From: Pseudovibrio denitrificans JCM 12308
GTDB taxonomy: Bacteria; Pseudomonadota; Alphaproteobacteria; Rhizobiales; Stappiaceae
Assembly (NCBI RefSeq): GCF_001310815.1
Contig: NZ_BAZK01000010.1
Location: forward strand, 62,001 to 126,000
Length of the DNA stretch: 64,000 nucleotides
Direction: 5' to 3'
A model generated the notes under the pieces. It saw only the letters and a list, made by a program, of their open reading frames with translations, searched no databases and was not told where the DNA came from. Of the stretch, positions 43,646 through 53,608 are shown piece after piece. Position 1 is the stretch's first letter, and each line of letters starts with the position of its first letter. The position numbers and the translations under genes were made by a program.

Positions 43646-44263
43646 TTATACCGGCAGGCCGAGCTGTTTCAGTTCTGAGCGGAGTTTTTCTGCTTCGGAG
43701 AAGTGGAGCGCTTTCATGCCGACGTTCTGAGCAGCCTCAACGTTTTTGAGTGTGTCATCGATGAAGACAAGGTTGGAGGCTTCGAGCTGGTTTCTTTCCA
43801 GAAGCACGTTGTAGATCGCCGCATCAGGCTTCAGAAGCTGCTCATCACCAGAGATCACGGTATCGATGAAGCTGTCCGCCAGAAACGGGAACAGACGTTT
43901 TGCGTCCTCGAACTTCTCGCTGGAGAAGTTTGTGATGGCATACAAGGAGACGCCCTTTTCCTTCAGCTCGTTCAGAAGCGCAACGTTGGCTTCGATCGCG
44001 CCATCAAGCATTTCTTCCCAACGCTCGTAGTAGGCTTTGATCCACTCTTCATACTGCGGAAACTTTGCCAGACGCTCATCAATGGCTTCGCTCCAAGGGC
44101 GACCTCTGTCCTGCTCCAGATTCCAGTCGTAAGGGCAAACTTCATTCAGAAAATGTTCACGCTCTGAAGCATCCGGGATGAGGTCCTTGTAAAGGTTCTC
44201 TGGGTCCCAAGCGATCAGAACATTGCCAATATCAAACACGACAGCAGTAACTGGTGAGGACAT
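43646..44263 (-). CDS. HAD-family hydrolase (subfamily IA)
   Basis: A 205-aa phosphatase-like protein. Motif I is VFDIGNVLIAWDPENLY (nucleophile Asp), motif II is LYAITNFSSEKF, and the Lys and Asp motifs are LLKPDAAIYNVLL and LVFIDDTLKNVEAA. The GNVL form and size are those of YihX/alpha-glucose-1-phosphatase-like HAD proteins and some 2-haloacid dehalogenase relatives. It is cytoplasmic. The substrate is unknown. The palindromic repeat lies directly after its stop. Confidence 0.85.
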   Translation of the reverse strand: MSSPVTAVVFDIGNVLIAWDPENLYKDLIPDASEREHFLNEVCPYDWNLEQDRGRPWSEAIDERLAKFPQYEEWIKAYYERWEEMLDGAIEANVALLNELKEKGVSLYAITNFSSEKFEDAKRLFPFLADSFIDTVISGDEQLLKPDAAIYNVLLERNQLEASNLVFIDDTLKNVEAAQNVGMKALHFSEAEKLRSELKQLGLPV

Positions 44264-44368
44264 GCGCCCCTCCTCTCAAAGCAATAAATATCTAGATCTT
44301 GTAGTATTGGTTCAAACGTGAGGATGCAATGCGTGGGACTACAAAATGGCAGCTGTAAGGCGCAAGCC

Positions 44369-44839
44369 TTATGCTTCAGCCAGAAGTGGCAGCGCCGGCT
44401 TCATATCACTTTTTGAGATGTAACTGGCAACTTGCTCGCCCATGCCGAACCCACAAATGGACACCTCAACCGGCTCCACCTCCTCAACGTTTTCCAACAG
44501 TTGAAGACCTGAGTGAACGTTCGCCATCAGCTCTTGCTTGTGATCCGTCTTCAGGATCTGCTCAACAAGCGGCTGGGCTTCTTCTCTGGTCTTTGGGGCC
44601 TTGCCACCAAACAGATCCGGAAGGAACACTGCGTAGCCTTCTTCTGCGATTTTCGCGGCCTGAAGGATCGCCTCTTCGGTCAATCCACCCCAATCATGAA
44701 AGAGCACGAGCGCCTGCAATTTCTTATTTGTCTTGGGAACGATAATGTACGCCAAGTTTTGTTGATGGTATTCCACCAGACGCAACTCAGCGGCTTGCAG
44801 AGATGCCGGAAGTGCCAATGTGGTTGCAGCAATGATCAT
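44369..44839 (-). pseudogene. Degenerate dienelactone-hydrolase-like protein
   Basis: Up to the stop it resembles an exported dienelactone hydrolase: signal-like MIIAATTLALPASLQA, then ALVLFHDWGGLTEEAILQAA and YAVFLPDLFGGKAP. The place of the nucleophilic Cys (usually GYCFGG) reads CGFGMGEQ, with Gly in the nucleophile position. The protein ends about 20 residues later, without the Asp and His of the catalytic triad; family members are usually about 230-290 aa. No frame beyond the stop continues the family. The start is uncertain: the frame is open to 44968 but ATG 44839 begins the hydrophobic stretch. A non-functional remnant or a non-catalytic derivative are both possible. Confidence 0.6.
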
Positions 44840-44971
44840 AGGAATGCCAGATTTTTTGAAGTTATGTATAATTGAGATGCACGCCTCAATATATAACTTA
44901 ATTTGATAATTCAACCACTGTAAACATGATTGGGCAACTATCCCGTCTGCTCTTGTACGTATAGGCAAGCA

Positions 44972-45010
44972 AAAAAGAAGCCGCCCTTTTCGTATAAGAA
45001 AAGGGCGGCT
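44972..45010 (-). terminator. Rho-independent terminator after ackA
   Basis: Stem AGCCGCCCTTTT / AAAAGGGCGGCT (44979-44990 and 44999-45010) followed on the minus strand by TCTTTTTTG. Confidence 0.92.
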
Positions 45011-45043
45011 AAAACGCTGTGATCAACACCACTTTTGGGTCGA

Positions 45044-46224
45044 TTATGCCTCGCAGATTGCGCGAGTCTGGCGTGCAATCATTGCTTCTTCGTTGGTTGG
45101 GATCGCCATGACCTTAACCTTGGAAGAGCCTTTAGAAATTGTGATTGCTTCCTTCGCACGAGCCTTGTTTGCTTCCTCATCGATTTCTACGCCGAGGAAC
45201 TCAAGACCCTTACAAACGCCTGCGCGTGTCTGGATGAGTTTTCACCGATACCACCGGTGAAGACGATCGCATCCAGACCGCCCATCACTGCGACCAGTGC
45301 GCCAAGCTCACGCTTGATGCGGTTGTCGTAGTAGTCGAGCGCGCGTTTCGCGTCCGGGCTGTCGGAGTTTTCCAGATCGCGCATGTCCTGCGAGATGCCG
45401 GAGAGGCCCTTCATACCAGATTCTTTGTTCAGCAGGTTCGCAACTTCTTTTGCGGACATGCCTTTGTTTTCAATCAGATAGAAGATAACGCCCGGATCGA
45501 TCAGACCAGAACGAGTGCCCATTGCCAGACCATCAACCGGAGTGAAGCCCATGGTGGTGGTGACAGACTTGCCGTTTTCGATCGCACACATGGATGCACC
45601 GTTGCCGAGGTGAGCCACAACGACTTTGCCGTTGGCTACTTCTGGTGCAACGTTGTGCAGCTCTTCCGCGATGTAGTGGAAGGACTGACCGTGCATGCCG
45701 TAACGACGAATGCCTTCATCGTAGTACTTGGTTGGGATCGCGTAGGCTTCGTTTTTGAACTCCTGGGTGCGGTGGAACGCGGTGTCGAAACACGCAACGT
45801 TTGGCTTGCCCGGGAATGCCGCTTTCGCGCCAGCGATACCAGCAAGGTTATGCGGGTTATGCAGCGGTGCGAGCGGGTTAAAGGTTTCCAGTTCTGCAGC
45901 AACTTCTTCAGTTACCAGCACAGGCGCGGAATACTTGGAAGAACCGTGCACAACGCGGTGGCCGATGGCGTCCACTTCAAGGTTTGGATCAAACTCTTTC
46001 AGCAGAGCAAGGATCACCTGCAGTGCGGTGTTGTGGTTCTGAGCTTCTTCTTCAGAGAGCGCACGATCCATGATCGTTACGCCTTCAGCAGATTTGCCCT
46101 TAATCCAGGCAGAGGCACCCAGACCGTCGATCTGGCCGGAAAGTACACTTTCTTCGCCTTTGAACAGCTGGAACTTGATGGAGGAAGAACCAGCGTTCAG
46201 AACAAGAATTGTTTCGATTGTCAT
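45044..46224 (-). pseudogene. ackA: Acetate kinase, broken by one missing base
   Basis: From 46224 the protein starts MTIETILVLNAGSSSIKFQL, the ASKHA-fold phosphate-binding start of acetate kinase, and carries GHRVVHGSSKYSAPVLV, CFDTAFHRT and VFTGGIGENS. Near 45226-45233 (TCCAGACACGC) one base is missing; reading leaves frame and would stop at 45187. In the next frame it continues as RAGVCKGLEFLGVEIDEEAN and VMAIPTNEEAMIARQTRAIC to a TAA at 45044. With one base restored it is 393 aa, the family length. It makes acetate and ATP from acetyl phosphate, in series with the upstream maoC-pta. A sequence error is more likely than loss. Confidence 0.87.
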
Positions 46225-46248
46225 TATTATATTCTCAGCTATCCCGAA

Positions 46249-47669
46249 TTACTCTGCAGCTTCTGCCAGATCCTGCTCACCGTTGAATGCTTCGCCAGTA
46301 CGCAGGTAGTAATCGTACATGGAAGCCAGAGCACAGGATACGAGGCGCGCACGATCATTGTCTGCGCGGCTGGTGAGGATGATCGGAACGCGAGCACCGG
46401 TTACAAGACCAGCTGTTTCCGCATGCGCGAGGAAGGTCAGCTCTTTCACAACCATGTTGCCAGCTTCAAGGTTTGGCACGATAAGCACTTCTGCGCGGCC
46501 AGCAACAACGGACTCGATGCCTTTGGTGCGAGCAGCTTCAAGGTCAATCGCGTTATCCATTGCCAGTGGGCCGTCAACGATACCGCCTTTGATCTGACCA
46601 CGGTCAGCCATCTTGGACAGCACAGCTGCGTCGATGGTGGATGGGATCGCCGGGTTAACGGTTTCCAGAGCGGACAGGATACCAACTTTTGGAGCTGAAT
46701 GCCGATAGAACGTGCAACATCGATCGCGTTCTGAGTGATGTCCACTTTGGCCATCAGGTCCGGTGCAATGTTGATAGCCGCGTCAGATACGATCAGCGGT
46801 GTTTCGCGGCCTGGAACGTCCATTACGAATGCGTGAGACAGACGACGCTTGGTGCGCAGACCACCTTCGCGCTTCACAACGTGGCGCAGCAGGTCGTCGG
46901 TGTGCAGGTGACCCTTCATGACGGAGCGAACGCGGCCTTCATGAACCAGCGCAACAGCTTTTGCAGCTGCAGAACCTTCGTCAGGTGTATCGATCAGCTC
47001 GTAGCCGGAGATATCCGCGCCAATCTTGTCAGCAGCTGCCTGAATACGCTTTTCAGGGCCACAGAGGATTGGAATGATCAGGCCAGCCTGAGCTGCCATG
47101 ACCGCACCGCCGAGAGAGTTTGCATCGTCTGGGCAGACAACAGAAGTCGGGATAGCAGGCAGCTGGGATGCTGTTGCAACGAGACGATCAAAGTGCTGGT
47201 GGCGCTTCATCAGCAGGCCTGGCAGCTCTTCTGCATCGTAAGAGATGGACTTTGTTGGTGCTTCTACCTGAGCTTCACCTTCAGCAACCAGAGTGCCATC
47301 ATCAACCTTCACGCTTGTTGCAAGACGGATGATGTTGTTTGGCAGCTTTTCAAGAACGGTGACGGTAACGTCGAGAACCTGGTCCACTTTCACCTTGTTA
47401 TGGAAGGACAGGGTCTGATCACGGTAGACGCAGCCTGGACCTGGGAGGTAGTTGCCGACGACTGCTGAGATCAGAGTAGCGCCCCACATGAACGGTGCGG
47501 ATGGGCCATCTTTCTTCTCAATGCCTTCCCACTGTGCATTTGGCAGGTGCAGAGGATTGATGTTGCCAGACGCGTGCGCAAATACGTAAAGGTCATTTGC
47601 TGTACAGATGCGGGAGCGAGTGACGGAATCACCGACCTGGATTTGGTCATAGGTCCGATTAGTAGCCAT
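46249..47669 (-). pseudogene. MaoC-phosphate acetyl/butyryltransferase fusion, broken by one missing base
   Basis: Residues about 1-150 form a MaoC-like enoyl-CoA hydratase domain (YVFAHASGNINPLHL). Residues about 170-470 are a PTA/PTB phosphotransacetylase domain (GAVMAAQAGLIIPILCGPEK, HTDDLLRHVV, ETPLIVSDAAINI). Near 46695 one base is missing (CAGCTCC for CAG(N)CTCC); reading resumes as PKVGILSALETVNP and LTSRADNDRARLVSCALASM to 46249. The restored length is 473 aa from ATG 47669, which has AGAGG upstream; a GTG at 47693 is possible. The fusion is annotated as bifunctional enoyl-CoA hydratase/phosphate acetyltransferase and forms an operon with ackA for acetyl-CoA to acetate conversion. Confidence 0.85.
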
Positions 47670-47943
47670 TGATAGCCTCTTTTCATTTTCCACGTATCAC
47701 TCCTGTCCGAGCTCAAGAGAAATTACGATAGGGCTCTTGAGGGGAGGACTCTGCCATACTATCGCAGCTCTGTGACTGTTCAGCGATACGTGCGTTAAAT
47801 TCTTCGCCAAGCTTGGGGGGCTTATTCAACATTTGAGCTAACAAATCTATCGGTAAAGATCACAAAACAGCAGATTTTGGCGATCTGCGAAGTTATGACA
47901 CATCAATCTTTAGATTACAGCGCTAAATCTTACGTAGTTACTC

Positions 47944-48570
47944 TTATAATGGAGGCCACGTTGCGCAATGATCATTATACTCGACACACGAGACTCTTCT
48001 TGGAAGAAGCACAAAGCTATCACTCAAAGGTAATGACAGGAACTTACCGCTATCATGGTCCTCTGAAACCATTTGATACAAACTACTTAAAGCCGAGCCT
48101 AAGATGAACTTATATTCAAACCGGGATGTTGAGACAACGTAGTAACGACCATTAATGAGCATCGTACTGGTGAATGAAACACCATCTGGCTCTGAGCCTT
48201 GTGGCCATGGTGGCGCGCTTTTTCCATTCTCCCAACTCCAGACCACTTGTGGGCGACCGTTTCTGATCAGGACCATTCCAATTTTGATATCAATGTCTAC
48301 ATCTTCAAAAGGTGTCATCTGATGTTCAATAGCTTTATTGATATCATCCATCCCATCCGTCACATCATCCGAACGAGCAATCAAATCAGCAATCGCGGCG
48401 CCAGCTTTACTTACTCGCCTGTCATAAGAAACTGCCGTTGTAAGTTCGACCATACCAAGAAAAATGAATACTAACATGGGCATGACGATCGCGAACTCAA
48501 TTGCTGCAACACCATTTTTGCTGAGACAAAACGATCTGAAAGCACTGTAAATATTTGGATGTGGGTTCAT
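47944..48570 (-). CDS. TadE/TadG-family pilus assembly protein
   Basis: A 208-aa protein. Starting MNPHPNIYSAFRSFCLSKNG, it has the TadE-like helix with the processing-type motif GVAAIEFAIVMPMLVFIFLG (Gly followed by Glu at +5), then a periplasmic domain. TadE-type pseudopilins are cleaved by the prepilin peptidase and help to assemble Flp pili. It follows a second TadE protein gene on the same transcript, 22 bp apart. Start 48570 is preferred over 48582. Confidence 0.78.
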   Translation of the reverse strand: MNPHPNIYSAFRSFCLSKNGVAAIEFAIVMPMLVFIFLGMVELTTAVSYDRRVSKAGAAIADLIARSDDVTDGMDDINKAIEHQMTPFEDVDIDIKIGMVLIRNGRPQVVWSWENGKSAPPWPQGSEPDGVSFTSTMLINGRYYVVSTSRFEYKFILGSALSSLYQMVSEDHDSGKFLSLPLSDSFVLLPRRVSCVEYNDHCATWPPL

Positions 48571-48591
48571 AAACTTCACCAATCCAGCTAG

Positions 48592-49173
48592 TTAGAAAGG
48601 TTCATTTCTAAAAATCTCTGTTGCTACGAGAATACGACTGCCACCTTCGGCCTGACCAAAAAGGCTCACCATTGTGGAAGTAATCATTGGCCATGCGCAA
48701 ACGACCTGCACAATAACAACATCGCTTGCCTCTCCGGGATCCCAGTTCTGCTCCATGACAACTGCACCATCCTCAACCAAAGGCTGGTACTCACGAATAT
48801 CGCCAAAATCCTCAAATGCCTCCACGTCAACAAAAATTTTATCTTCGATGGCTTTTAGAAGGCCCGCCCCATTTTCCAGAATAACGTTTTTGAACTTTGT
48901 CTTGTTATACTCGCCATTCTGTTGAGCTAAATGAACTTGTCCTGTTCTAATTTGTCGCGCAGCTTCCGCAACAGCATTGTCCAGTACAACCTCGACTAGC
49001 ATAGAGAGGCCTAGCTCTAGGATTGCCAATACGATCCCAAACAAAACCGGAGCAATCAATGCAAACTCAATTGCCGTCACTCCGCGGTAATCCGATAGAA
49101 AACGCTTAGAGTTTCTTTTTTCGGAACGTTTACGAGACCCAACTAGCTTGTCGTGGTGCTGCATGTTGTACAT
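48592..49173 (-). CDS. tadE: TadE-family pilus assembly protein
   Basis: A 193-aa TadE-like pseudopilin. A basic N-terminal stretch is followed by YRGVTAIEFALIAPVLFGIV (residues about 29-48), which carries the Glu five residues after the cleavage-site Gly, then a periplasmic domain. It belongs to the Flp/Tad pilus system, whose other genes lie at 53.6-62.5 kb. Its stop is 22 bp before the next TadE-type gene, and its start is 13 bp after the secretin-N-domain gene, so the three form one unit. Confidence 0.8.
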   Translation of the reverse strand: MYNMQHHDKLVGSRKRSEKRNSKRFLSDYRGVTAIEFALIAPVLFGIVLAILELGLSMLVEVVLDNAVAEAARQIRTGQVHLAQQNGEYNKTKFKNVILENGAGLLKAIEDKIFVDVEAFEDFGDIREYQPLVEDGAVVMEQNWDPGEASDVVIVQVVCAWPMITSTMVSLFGQAEGGSRILVATEIFRNEPF

Positions 49174-49185
49174 GAGAGCTTCCCG

Positions 49186-49707
49186 CTATTGAGTATTGCT
49201 CGCTACGGTTCCGTCTTCAGCCAGTTTATTGCGCAAACTGATTGAAGACGCGACATCATCTGTTTTCTTCTTATTATCACCCAAGCGCAGGACTTCGTGG
49301 CAGTCGGGGTTGCAGGAGTAGGTGAAGCGGCTGTTGTTGCGTTGGATGGCGACGTAGCCGGCCATTTCGGCGGTTACGGTGATCAGCTCTTCAACAACGG
49401 GTTCGGAAGCATCGTTGAGTACGACGAGGTTGGTGGTGCCGTATGATTTGCCGGTGATGACGATTGTCAGGCGATCGTGGACTGTCACGTCAGCAATGCT
49501 CGGGTTGCCGAGGATGATGGTTTCGGCAGGCTCCTCAAGACGAAAGACTTTCGCCTGATCAGCAACCACTTCCACATCTGCATAGGCTGGTGCGATTGAA
49601 GTTGCGGAAATGCCCGCAATCATCGCAGTCAAGATTGCAACAGAGGCAATCTTTGGCAAACGATCTGAGACCTGTTCTTGCAGCTTCCAAAACACGGCAA
49701 ACCCCAC
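49186..49707 (-). CDS. Pilus assembly protein, CpaC N-terminal-domain type
   Basis: A 173-aa exported protein. A signal peptide runs to about residue 43 (APAYA|DVEVVADQ). Residues about 45-115 match the pilus/BON N-domain of RcpA/CpaC secretins (FRLEEPAETIILGNPSIADV and YGTTNLVVLND), but the secretin pore domain is absent, so it cannot form the outer-membrane ring. A Cys pair (YSCNPDCHEV) follows. It is the first gene of a unit with two TadE proteins and may help the secretin or the pilus. The GTG start at 49707 is inferred. Confidence 0.75.
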   Translation of the reverse strand: MGFAVFWKLQEQVSDRLPKIASVAILTAMIAGISATSIAPAYADVEVVADQAKVFRLEEPAETIILGNPSIADVTVHDRLTIVITGKSYGTTNLVVLNDASEPVVEELITVTAEMAGYVAIQRNNSRFTYSCNPDCHEVLRLGDNKKKTDDVASSISLRNKLAEDGTVASNTQ

Positions 49708-49834
49708 CGAATAACTGTTAAATTTTACCAGTTATTTGTGCGATAATTTTAGTGAACGAAAACCTAATTTGCGTGTTTTGGCGGGATAGATATGCCGATA
49801 ATGCGCTTTATGGTTAAGCGTGAGTAAACGGCTT

Positions 49835-50704
49835 TCAGGCCAGTCGTTTTACCGAGGTCAGTTCACCAAACTCATTCTCACCGATGCGTTTCAAAGCGGC
49901 CTGCAAGTTCTCATAGTCGACAGTCATGGTGAAGCCGTTGGCATGCAACAAGGTTTCAGGATTGGCCATAACACCAACATGCCCTTTCCAAAACATCAGA
50001 TCTCCACGTTGCAAGGCGGGTAGGCCGTTTGAGAGATCCAGATGTTCGCCAAGCATGGCTTCCTGCATGTCTGCATCACGGGGAGCATTTATACCGCCGG
50101 TTTGCAAGGAGAGCTGAATCAATCCAGAACAGTCCAGCCCGAGCGAAGAGCGTCCGCCCCAAAGGTAAGGCGTTCCCAGCATCGCCTCAGCGGCTTCCAC
50201 CCAATCAGCGGCCTTATGATCACGCTTGACCAAGTGCTTATTCACCACGAAGGAGCCATCTGCCAGTTTGGCGAACTCCAGCCCCCGTGTCGTTTCATGG
50301 CCAACCACACGTAGGAGAGACCCCATCGAAATCTGCCCCAGAACAGGGCGTTTCATCTCAGCTTCCGTATATCTGTAAGTACGCAGGGCAGCAACTCTGT
50401 GGGTTGCGGCTTCGATGGTGCCAAGTGCGCTGGTTGGCAGCCAACCAACGTATCCGTCAGTCGCAAGCTGGCCCCAGGACCAACCCTCTGATGTGCTCTC
50501 GAAAACCTGGAAGGTTTCGCCAAAGTTCACTTCAGTATCGATCCCACAAGTAAGCTCTGGTCTTGCGCGCAGCTCAACTTTATCTACTGTTACTGAGAAC
50601 TCAGTCCCGTCAACAAAACGCTCAGCGTCCACCTGACCGCGATAGGCGGCGGAGGCGAGGTCTGGTCGTACCGGGTGTAAACGGCGGTCGAGTTGAGCAG
50701 TCAT
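49835..50704 (-). CDS. NlpC/P60-family peptidase with SH3-type domains
   Basis: A 289-aa protein. Residues about 25-150 contain SH3-like segments (VELRARPELTCG, GWSWGQLATDGYVGWLP). Residues about 160-289 are NlpC/P60 with the catalytic Cys in GLDCSGLIQLSLQ and His in GHVGVMANPETLLHA. Such enzymes cut the stem peptide of peptidoglycan, typically between gamma-Glu and diaminopimelate. No signal peptide is obvious. It lies in line with the M17 aminopeptidase gene, a frequent alphaproteobacterial pairing, here with a MarR gene between them. Confidence 0.86.
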   Translation of the reverse strand: MTAQLDRRLHPVRPDLASAAYRGQVDAERFVDGTEFSVTVDKVELRARPELTCGIDTEVNFGETFQVFESTSEGWSWGQLATDGYVGWLPTSALGTIEAATHRVAALRTYRYTEAEMKRPVLGQISMGSLLRVVGHETTRGLEFAKLADGSFVVNKHLVKRDHKAADWVEAAEAMLGTPYLWGGRSSLGLDCSGLIQLSLQTGGINAPRDADMQEAMLGEHLDLSNGLPALQRGDLMFWKGHVGVMANPETLLHANGFTMTVDYENLQAALKRIGENEFGELTSVKRLA

Positions 50705-50767
50705 GAAGAGCCCCTTCCAAACAGTAGCCTATAGTCATACCCGACTATCAGAGGACATGCATCCCGA

Positions 50768-51118
50768 TTATCGCGGAAGATCCTGCGCTTTTTCAGAGAC
50801 AAGATCGCCCAGTTGCTCCAGATAGAGCGCCCCAGCAACGGTGCGGGTGACGACGACGTTGCGGCGATCGTTTTCATCACGCTTTCTGGAAAGCAGCTTG
50901 TTTGCGCCCAGAGTATCCAGAGCACGCGTGATGGCAGGTTTTGTTACCCCAAGCTTTTGCGCTAACCCGCGCACGGTATGGGGTGGAGGCTCAAGATATA
51001 CAGTTAAAAGAATAGACATTTGACGAGCAGTCAAATCCTGATCTGCCGCGCGCACCAATTCCAACACTACATCATGCCATAGCTTAAGCGCCTGCGACGG
51101 GCGGATCTCTACGGGCAT
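50768..51118 (-). CDS. MarR-family transcriptional regulator
   Basis: A 116-aa winged-helix protein. The DNA-binding part reads TVRGLAQKLGVTKPAITRAL then LDTLGANKLLSRKRDENDRR, which is the MarR core. It is short for MarR proteins (usually about 140-150 aa), because the long dimerisation helices at both ends are reduced. It sits between the aminopeptidase and NlpC/P60 genes on the same strand. Its ligand and targets are unknown. Confidence 0.8.
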   Translation of the reverse strand: MPVEIRPSQALKLWHDVVLELVRAADQDLTARQMSILLTVYLEPPPHTVRGLAQKLGVTKPAITRALDTLGANKLLSRKRDENDRRNVVVTRTVAGALYLEQLGDLVSEKAQDLPR

Positions 51119-51229
51119 ATTTATTCGTCCTAATCCCTATTGCAGGCTAAAACCTAGCCTGCAAATTATTTCGGGACCCTTACCAGATTGAGGTATTGGG
51201 TATTTTTGACGGTGTAATCCGTATAGATC

Positions 51230-52624
51230 TTAGCCAAAGCGGGTCTTCAGCATGTCAAAAAGTGCCCGGATTGCCTGAGCTTCACCGCCATGGGTTCTGA
51301 AATCTTTTTCAATTGGTGTCCAACCGTAGATATCCAAATGCACCCAACTTCCGGCATTCTCAACGAATCTCTGCAGGAACAAAGCTGCTGTCACAGAGCC
51401 TGCAAAGCCCGCGCCACTGGTGTTGATGTTTGCCAGATCAGCCGTTTTGGAGGTGATGTACTTCTTGTATGGCTTCCACAATGGCATACGCCATAACGGA
51501 TCGTTCACCGCTTCACTGTGAACTGCGATGGTCTCTGCCAGTTCTTCATCATCGGTATAATAAGGAGGTAAGTCAGGACCAAGAGCAACTCGCGCCGCGC
51601 CGGTCAGCGTTGCCATGTCGATGATCAGTTCCGGGCTTTCCTCATCCGCCAATGCCAGCGCATCTGCCAGTACAAGGCGACCTTCTGCATCGGTGTTGCC
51701 GATCTCAACAGACAGGCCTTTGCGGCTTGTGAAAATATCGGATGGACGGAAAGCACGGCCTGAGATTGCGTTTTCGACAGCAGGCACAATCACGCGCAAA
51801 CGGATTGGCAGTTCTGCTTTCATGATCATGGCTGCGAGGCCCAGCACATTGGCTGCGCCACCCATGTCTTTTTTCATAAGGATCATGCCAGCAGCTGGTT
51901 TTACATCCAGACCACCACTGTCAAAGATCACGCCTTTACCAACCAGAGTAATCTTAGGGGCGGTGTCCTTCCCCCAAGTGGCGTCAATCAGGCGGGGAGC
52001 TCTGTCACTGCCATTACCGACTGCATGCACCAGCGGGAATTCGTTCTCCAGAACATCGCCCATGATGATCTTTGCAGCTCCGCCATGGTCCTCAAAAAGC
52101 TGAGAAGCTGCGGCTGCCAGTTCTTCCGGACCCATATCATTAGCGGGGGTGTTAATGAGGTCTTTCGCGAGGCGCGTGCCAGCAAGAACGGGTGCCAGCT
52201 CTTCAAGAATGCCAGCTTCAGAAATAACCAGTTGCGCTTTTGCGGCAGGCACTTTTTTGTAGGCATCAAACCGATAAGCTGCCAGAGAGAAGCCAAGCGC
52301 AATACCGGCATGGTCCTCAAAGCCTTTGGAAAGCTCAAAAGCACCAGCAGGCAACTTCTTGTTCAGCGTTGCGCCAGTTTCCAAAGCGTCCTTTTGACCG
52401 CTGCCATAGCCAAACAGAACGGTTGCAATTTCACCAGCTTCATTCGGCATAACAAGCGTATCACCAAATGCAGCCTCGAACTCCTGCGCTTTTGCCCACG
52501 CCTGCGCCACTGGACCTGCAGCTTCGAGGTGCGCTTCCAACTCGCTGGTCGAGAGTGCGACCACTGGAATTGGATTGACTGTTTCTTCTGCAGAAATTAA
52601 CGGACCGTGCACCGGGAGCTCCAT
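51230..52624 (-). CDS. Leucyl aminopeptidase family protein (M17)
   Basis: A 464-aa cytosolic metallo-aminopeptidase. The catalytic C-terminal domain shows KGVIFDSGGLDVKPAAGMIL (first metal ligands and Lys), then KDMGGAANVLG and the signature NTDAEGRLVLADALA (NTDAEGRL). The N-terminal domain is shorter than in PepA. It removes N-terminal amino acids from peptides and is typically hexameric with two metal ions. It has its own promoter region and is divergent from tadD. Confidence 0.92.
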   Translation of the reverse strand: MELPVHGPLISAEETVNPIPVVALSTSELEAHLEAAGPVAQAWAKAQEFEAAFGDTLVMPNEAGEIATVLFGYGSGQKDALETGATLNKKLPAGAFELSKGFEDHAGIALGFSLAAYRFDAYKKVPAAKAQLVISEAGILEELAPVLAGTRLAKDLINTPANDMGPEELAAAASQLFEDHGGAAKIIMGDVLENEFPLVHAVGNGSDRAPRLIDATWGKDTAPKITLVGKGVIFDSGGLDVKPAAGMILMKKDMGGAANVLGLAAMIMKAELPIRLRVIVPAVENAISGRAFRPSDIFTSRKGLSVEIGNTDAEGRLVLADALALADEESPELIIDMATLTGAARVALGPDLPPYYTDDEELAETIAVHSEAVNDPLWRMPLWKPYKKYITSKTADLANINTSGAGFAGSVTAALFLQRFVENAGSWVHLDIYGWTPIEKDFRTHGGEAQAIRALFDMLKTRFG

Positions 52625-52824
52625 TTTTAAGATGTGAGAAATCTATGATCTGTCCTGAATGGGCAGCGTTGAGGCAACCTAACCACGTTAACGGTTCTGT
52701 GCAAGACAGAGAGCAGCTCCCTCCCCTGCCTTACAGGGAGCGCGCACCACGAGAGTTAACCAGAAATTAGGGTTAATATTTCATTTTCAAACAATATTTG
52801 AATTGCTTCGTTGCTGAGGGTTCC

Positions 52825-53607
52825 ATGGCCGTATTTGACCGCACACACAAAACCAAGATGTCTACTGGCATTTTCAAAAGTGCGACAGCTGTCTCACTGC
52901 TGCTGGCTTGCGGGATTGCACTTTCAGGCTGTGCAACGAACAAACCTCGGGCACAGGCTTCTGTTTCTCAAAGTCAGCAGTTAAAGCCAGGCTCACAAGA
53001 AATGCAGAAAGCGCTCGCTTATTGGGGCGGAGCTTATTCCAAGGATCAGAAGAACCCACGCACGATCCTGAACTATGCAGCGGCCCTTAGAATTGATGGC
53101 CAAGGTCAGCAAGCAGAAGCAATCTTGCGCCGGGGTGTTATCGCCAATGCTGAGAACAAAACCATTGCCGCCAGCTACGGCAAGGTGCTTGCAGAAAACG
53201 GCAAACTACAGGAAGCGCTGAACGTCATCGACAACGCTTTTGACCCTGCACAGCCAAACTGGAAAATGCTCTCTGCCAAAGCTGCCATTCTGGATCAGCT
53301 GGGAGAAACTAAGCAGGCGCGCGCCACCTATCAGCAAGCACTCAAGATCTCCCCGAACGAGCCATCTGTGCTGAACAATCTGGGAATGTCTTATCTTCTG
53401 GCCGGAGACCTGCGCAATGCCGAAACCGCCCTGCGCTCCGCTTTAGATACAGGCCGCGCCGGCAGTCAGGTCCGCCAAAACCTCGCCCTCACCCTCGGCC
53501 TCCAAGGCCGCTTCGATGAAGCCGTCCGCGTCGCACAATCCGACATCGACCCCCGCCAGGCCGCCGAAAACGTGGCGTACCTGAAGACAATGCTTGGGAA
53601 GGCGTGA
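52825..53607 (+). CDS. tadD: TadD-type TPR lipoprotein of the Flp pilus
   Basis: A 260-aa protein. A lipoprotein signal ends in the lipobox LSGC (LLLACGIALSGCATN). Four to five TPR helices follow (residues about 55-230), for example ARATYQQALKISPNEPSVLN and NLGMSYLLAGDLRNAETALR. TadD pilotins help to place the Flp pilus secretin in the outer membrane. GAGGG lies shortly before ATG 52825. Its stop is 1 bp from that of tadC on the other strand, so it is the only pilus gene here read rightward. Confidence 0.84.
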   Translation: MAVFDRTHKTKMSTGIFKSATAVSLLLACGIALSGCATNKPRAQASVSQSQQLKPGSQEMQKALAYWGGAYSKDQKNPRTILNYAAALRIDGQGQQAEAILRRGVIANAENKTIAASYGKVLAENGKLQEALNVIDNAFDPAQPNWKMLSAKAAILDQLGETKQARATYQQALKISPNEPSVLNNLGMSYLLAGDLRNAETALRSALDTGRAGSQVRQNLALTLGLQGRFDEAVRVAQSDIDPRQAAENVAYLKTMLGKA

Positions 53608-53608
53608 G

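Noticed and set aside
45610..46698. Long plus-strand open frame of 362 codons
   Set aside because: It runs antisense across ackA and pta and has Cys/Phe-rich shadow composition with no ribosome site.
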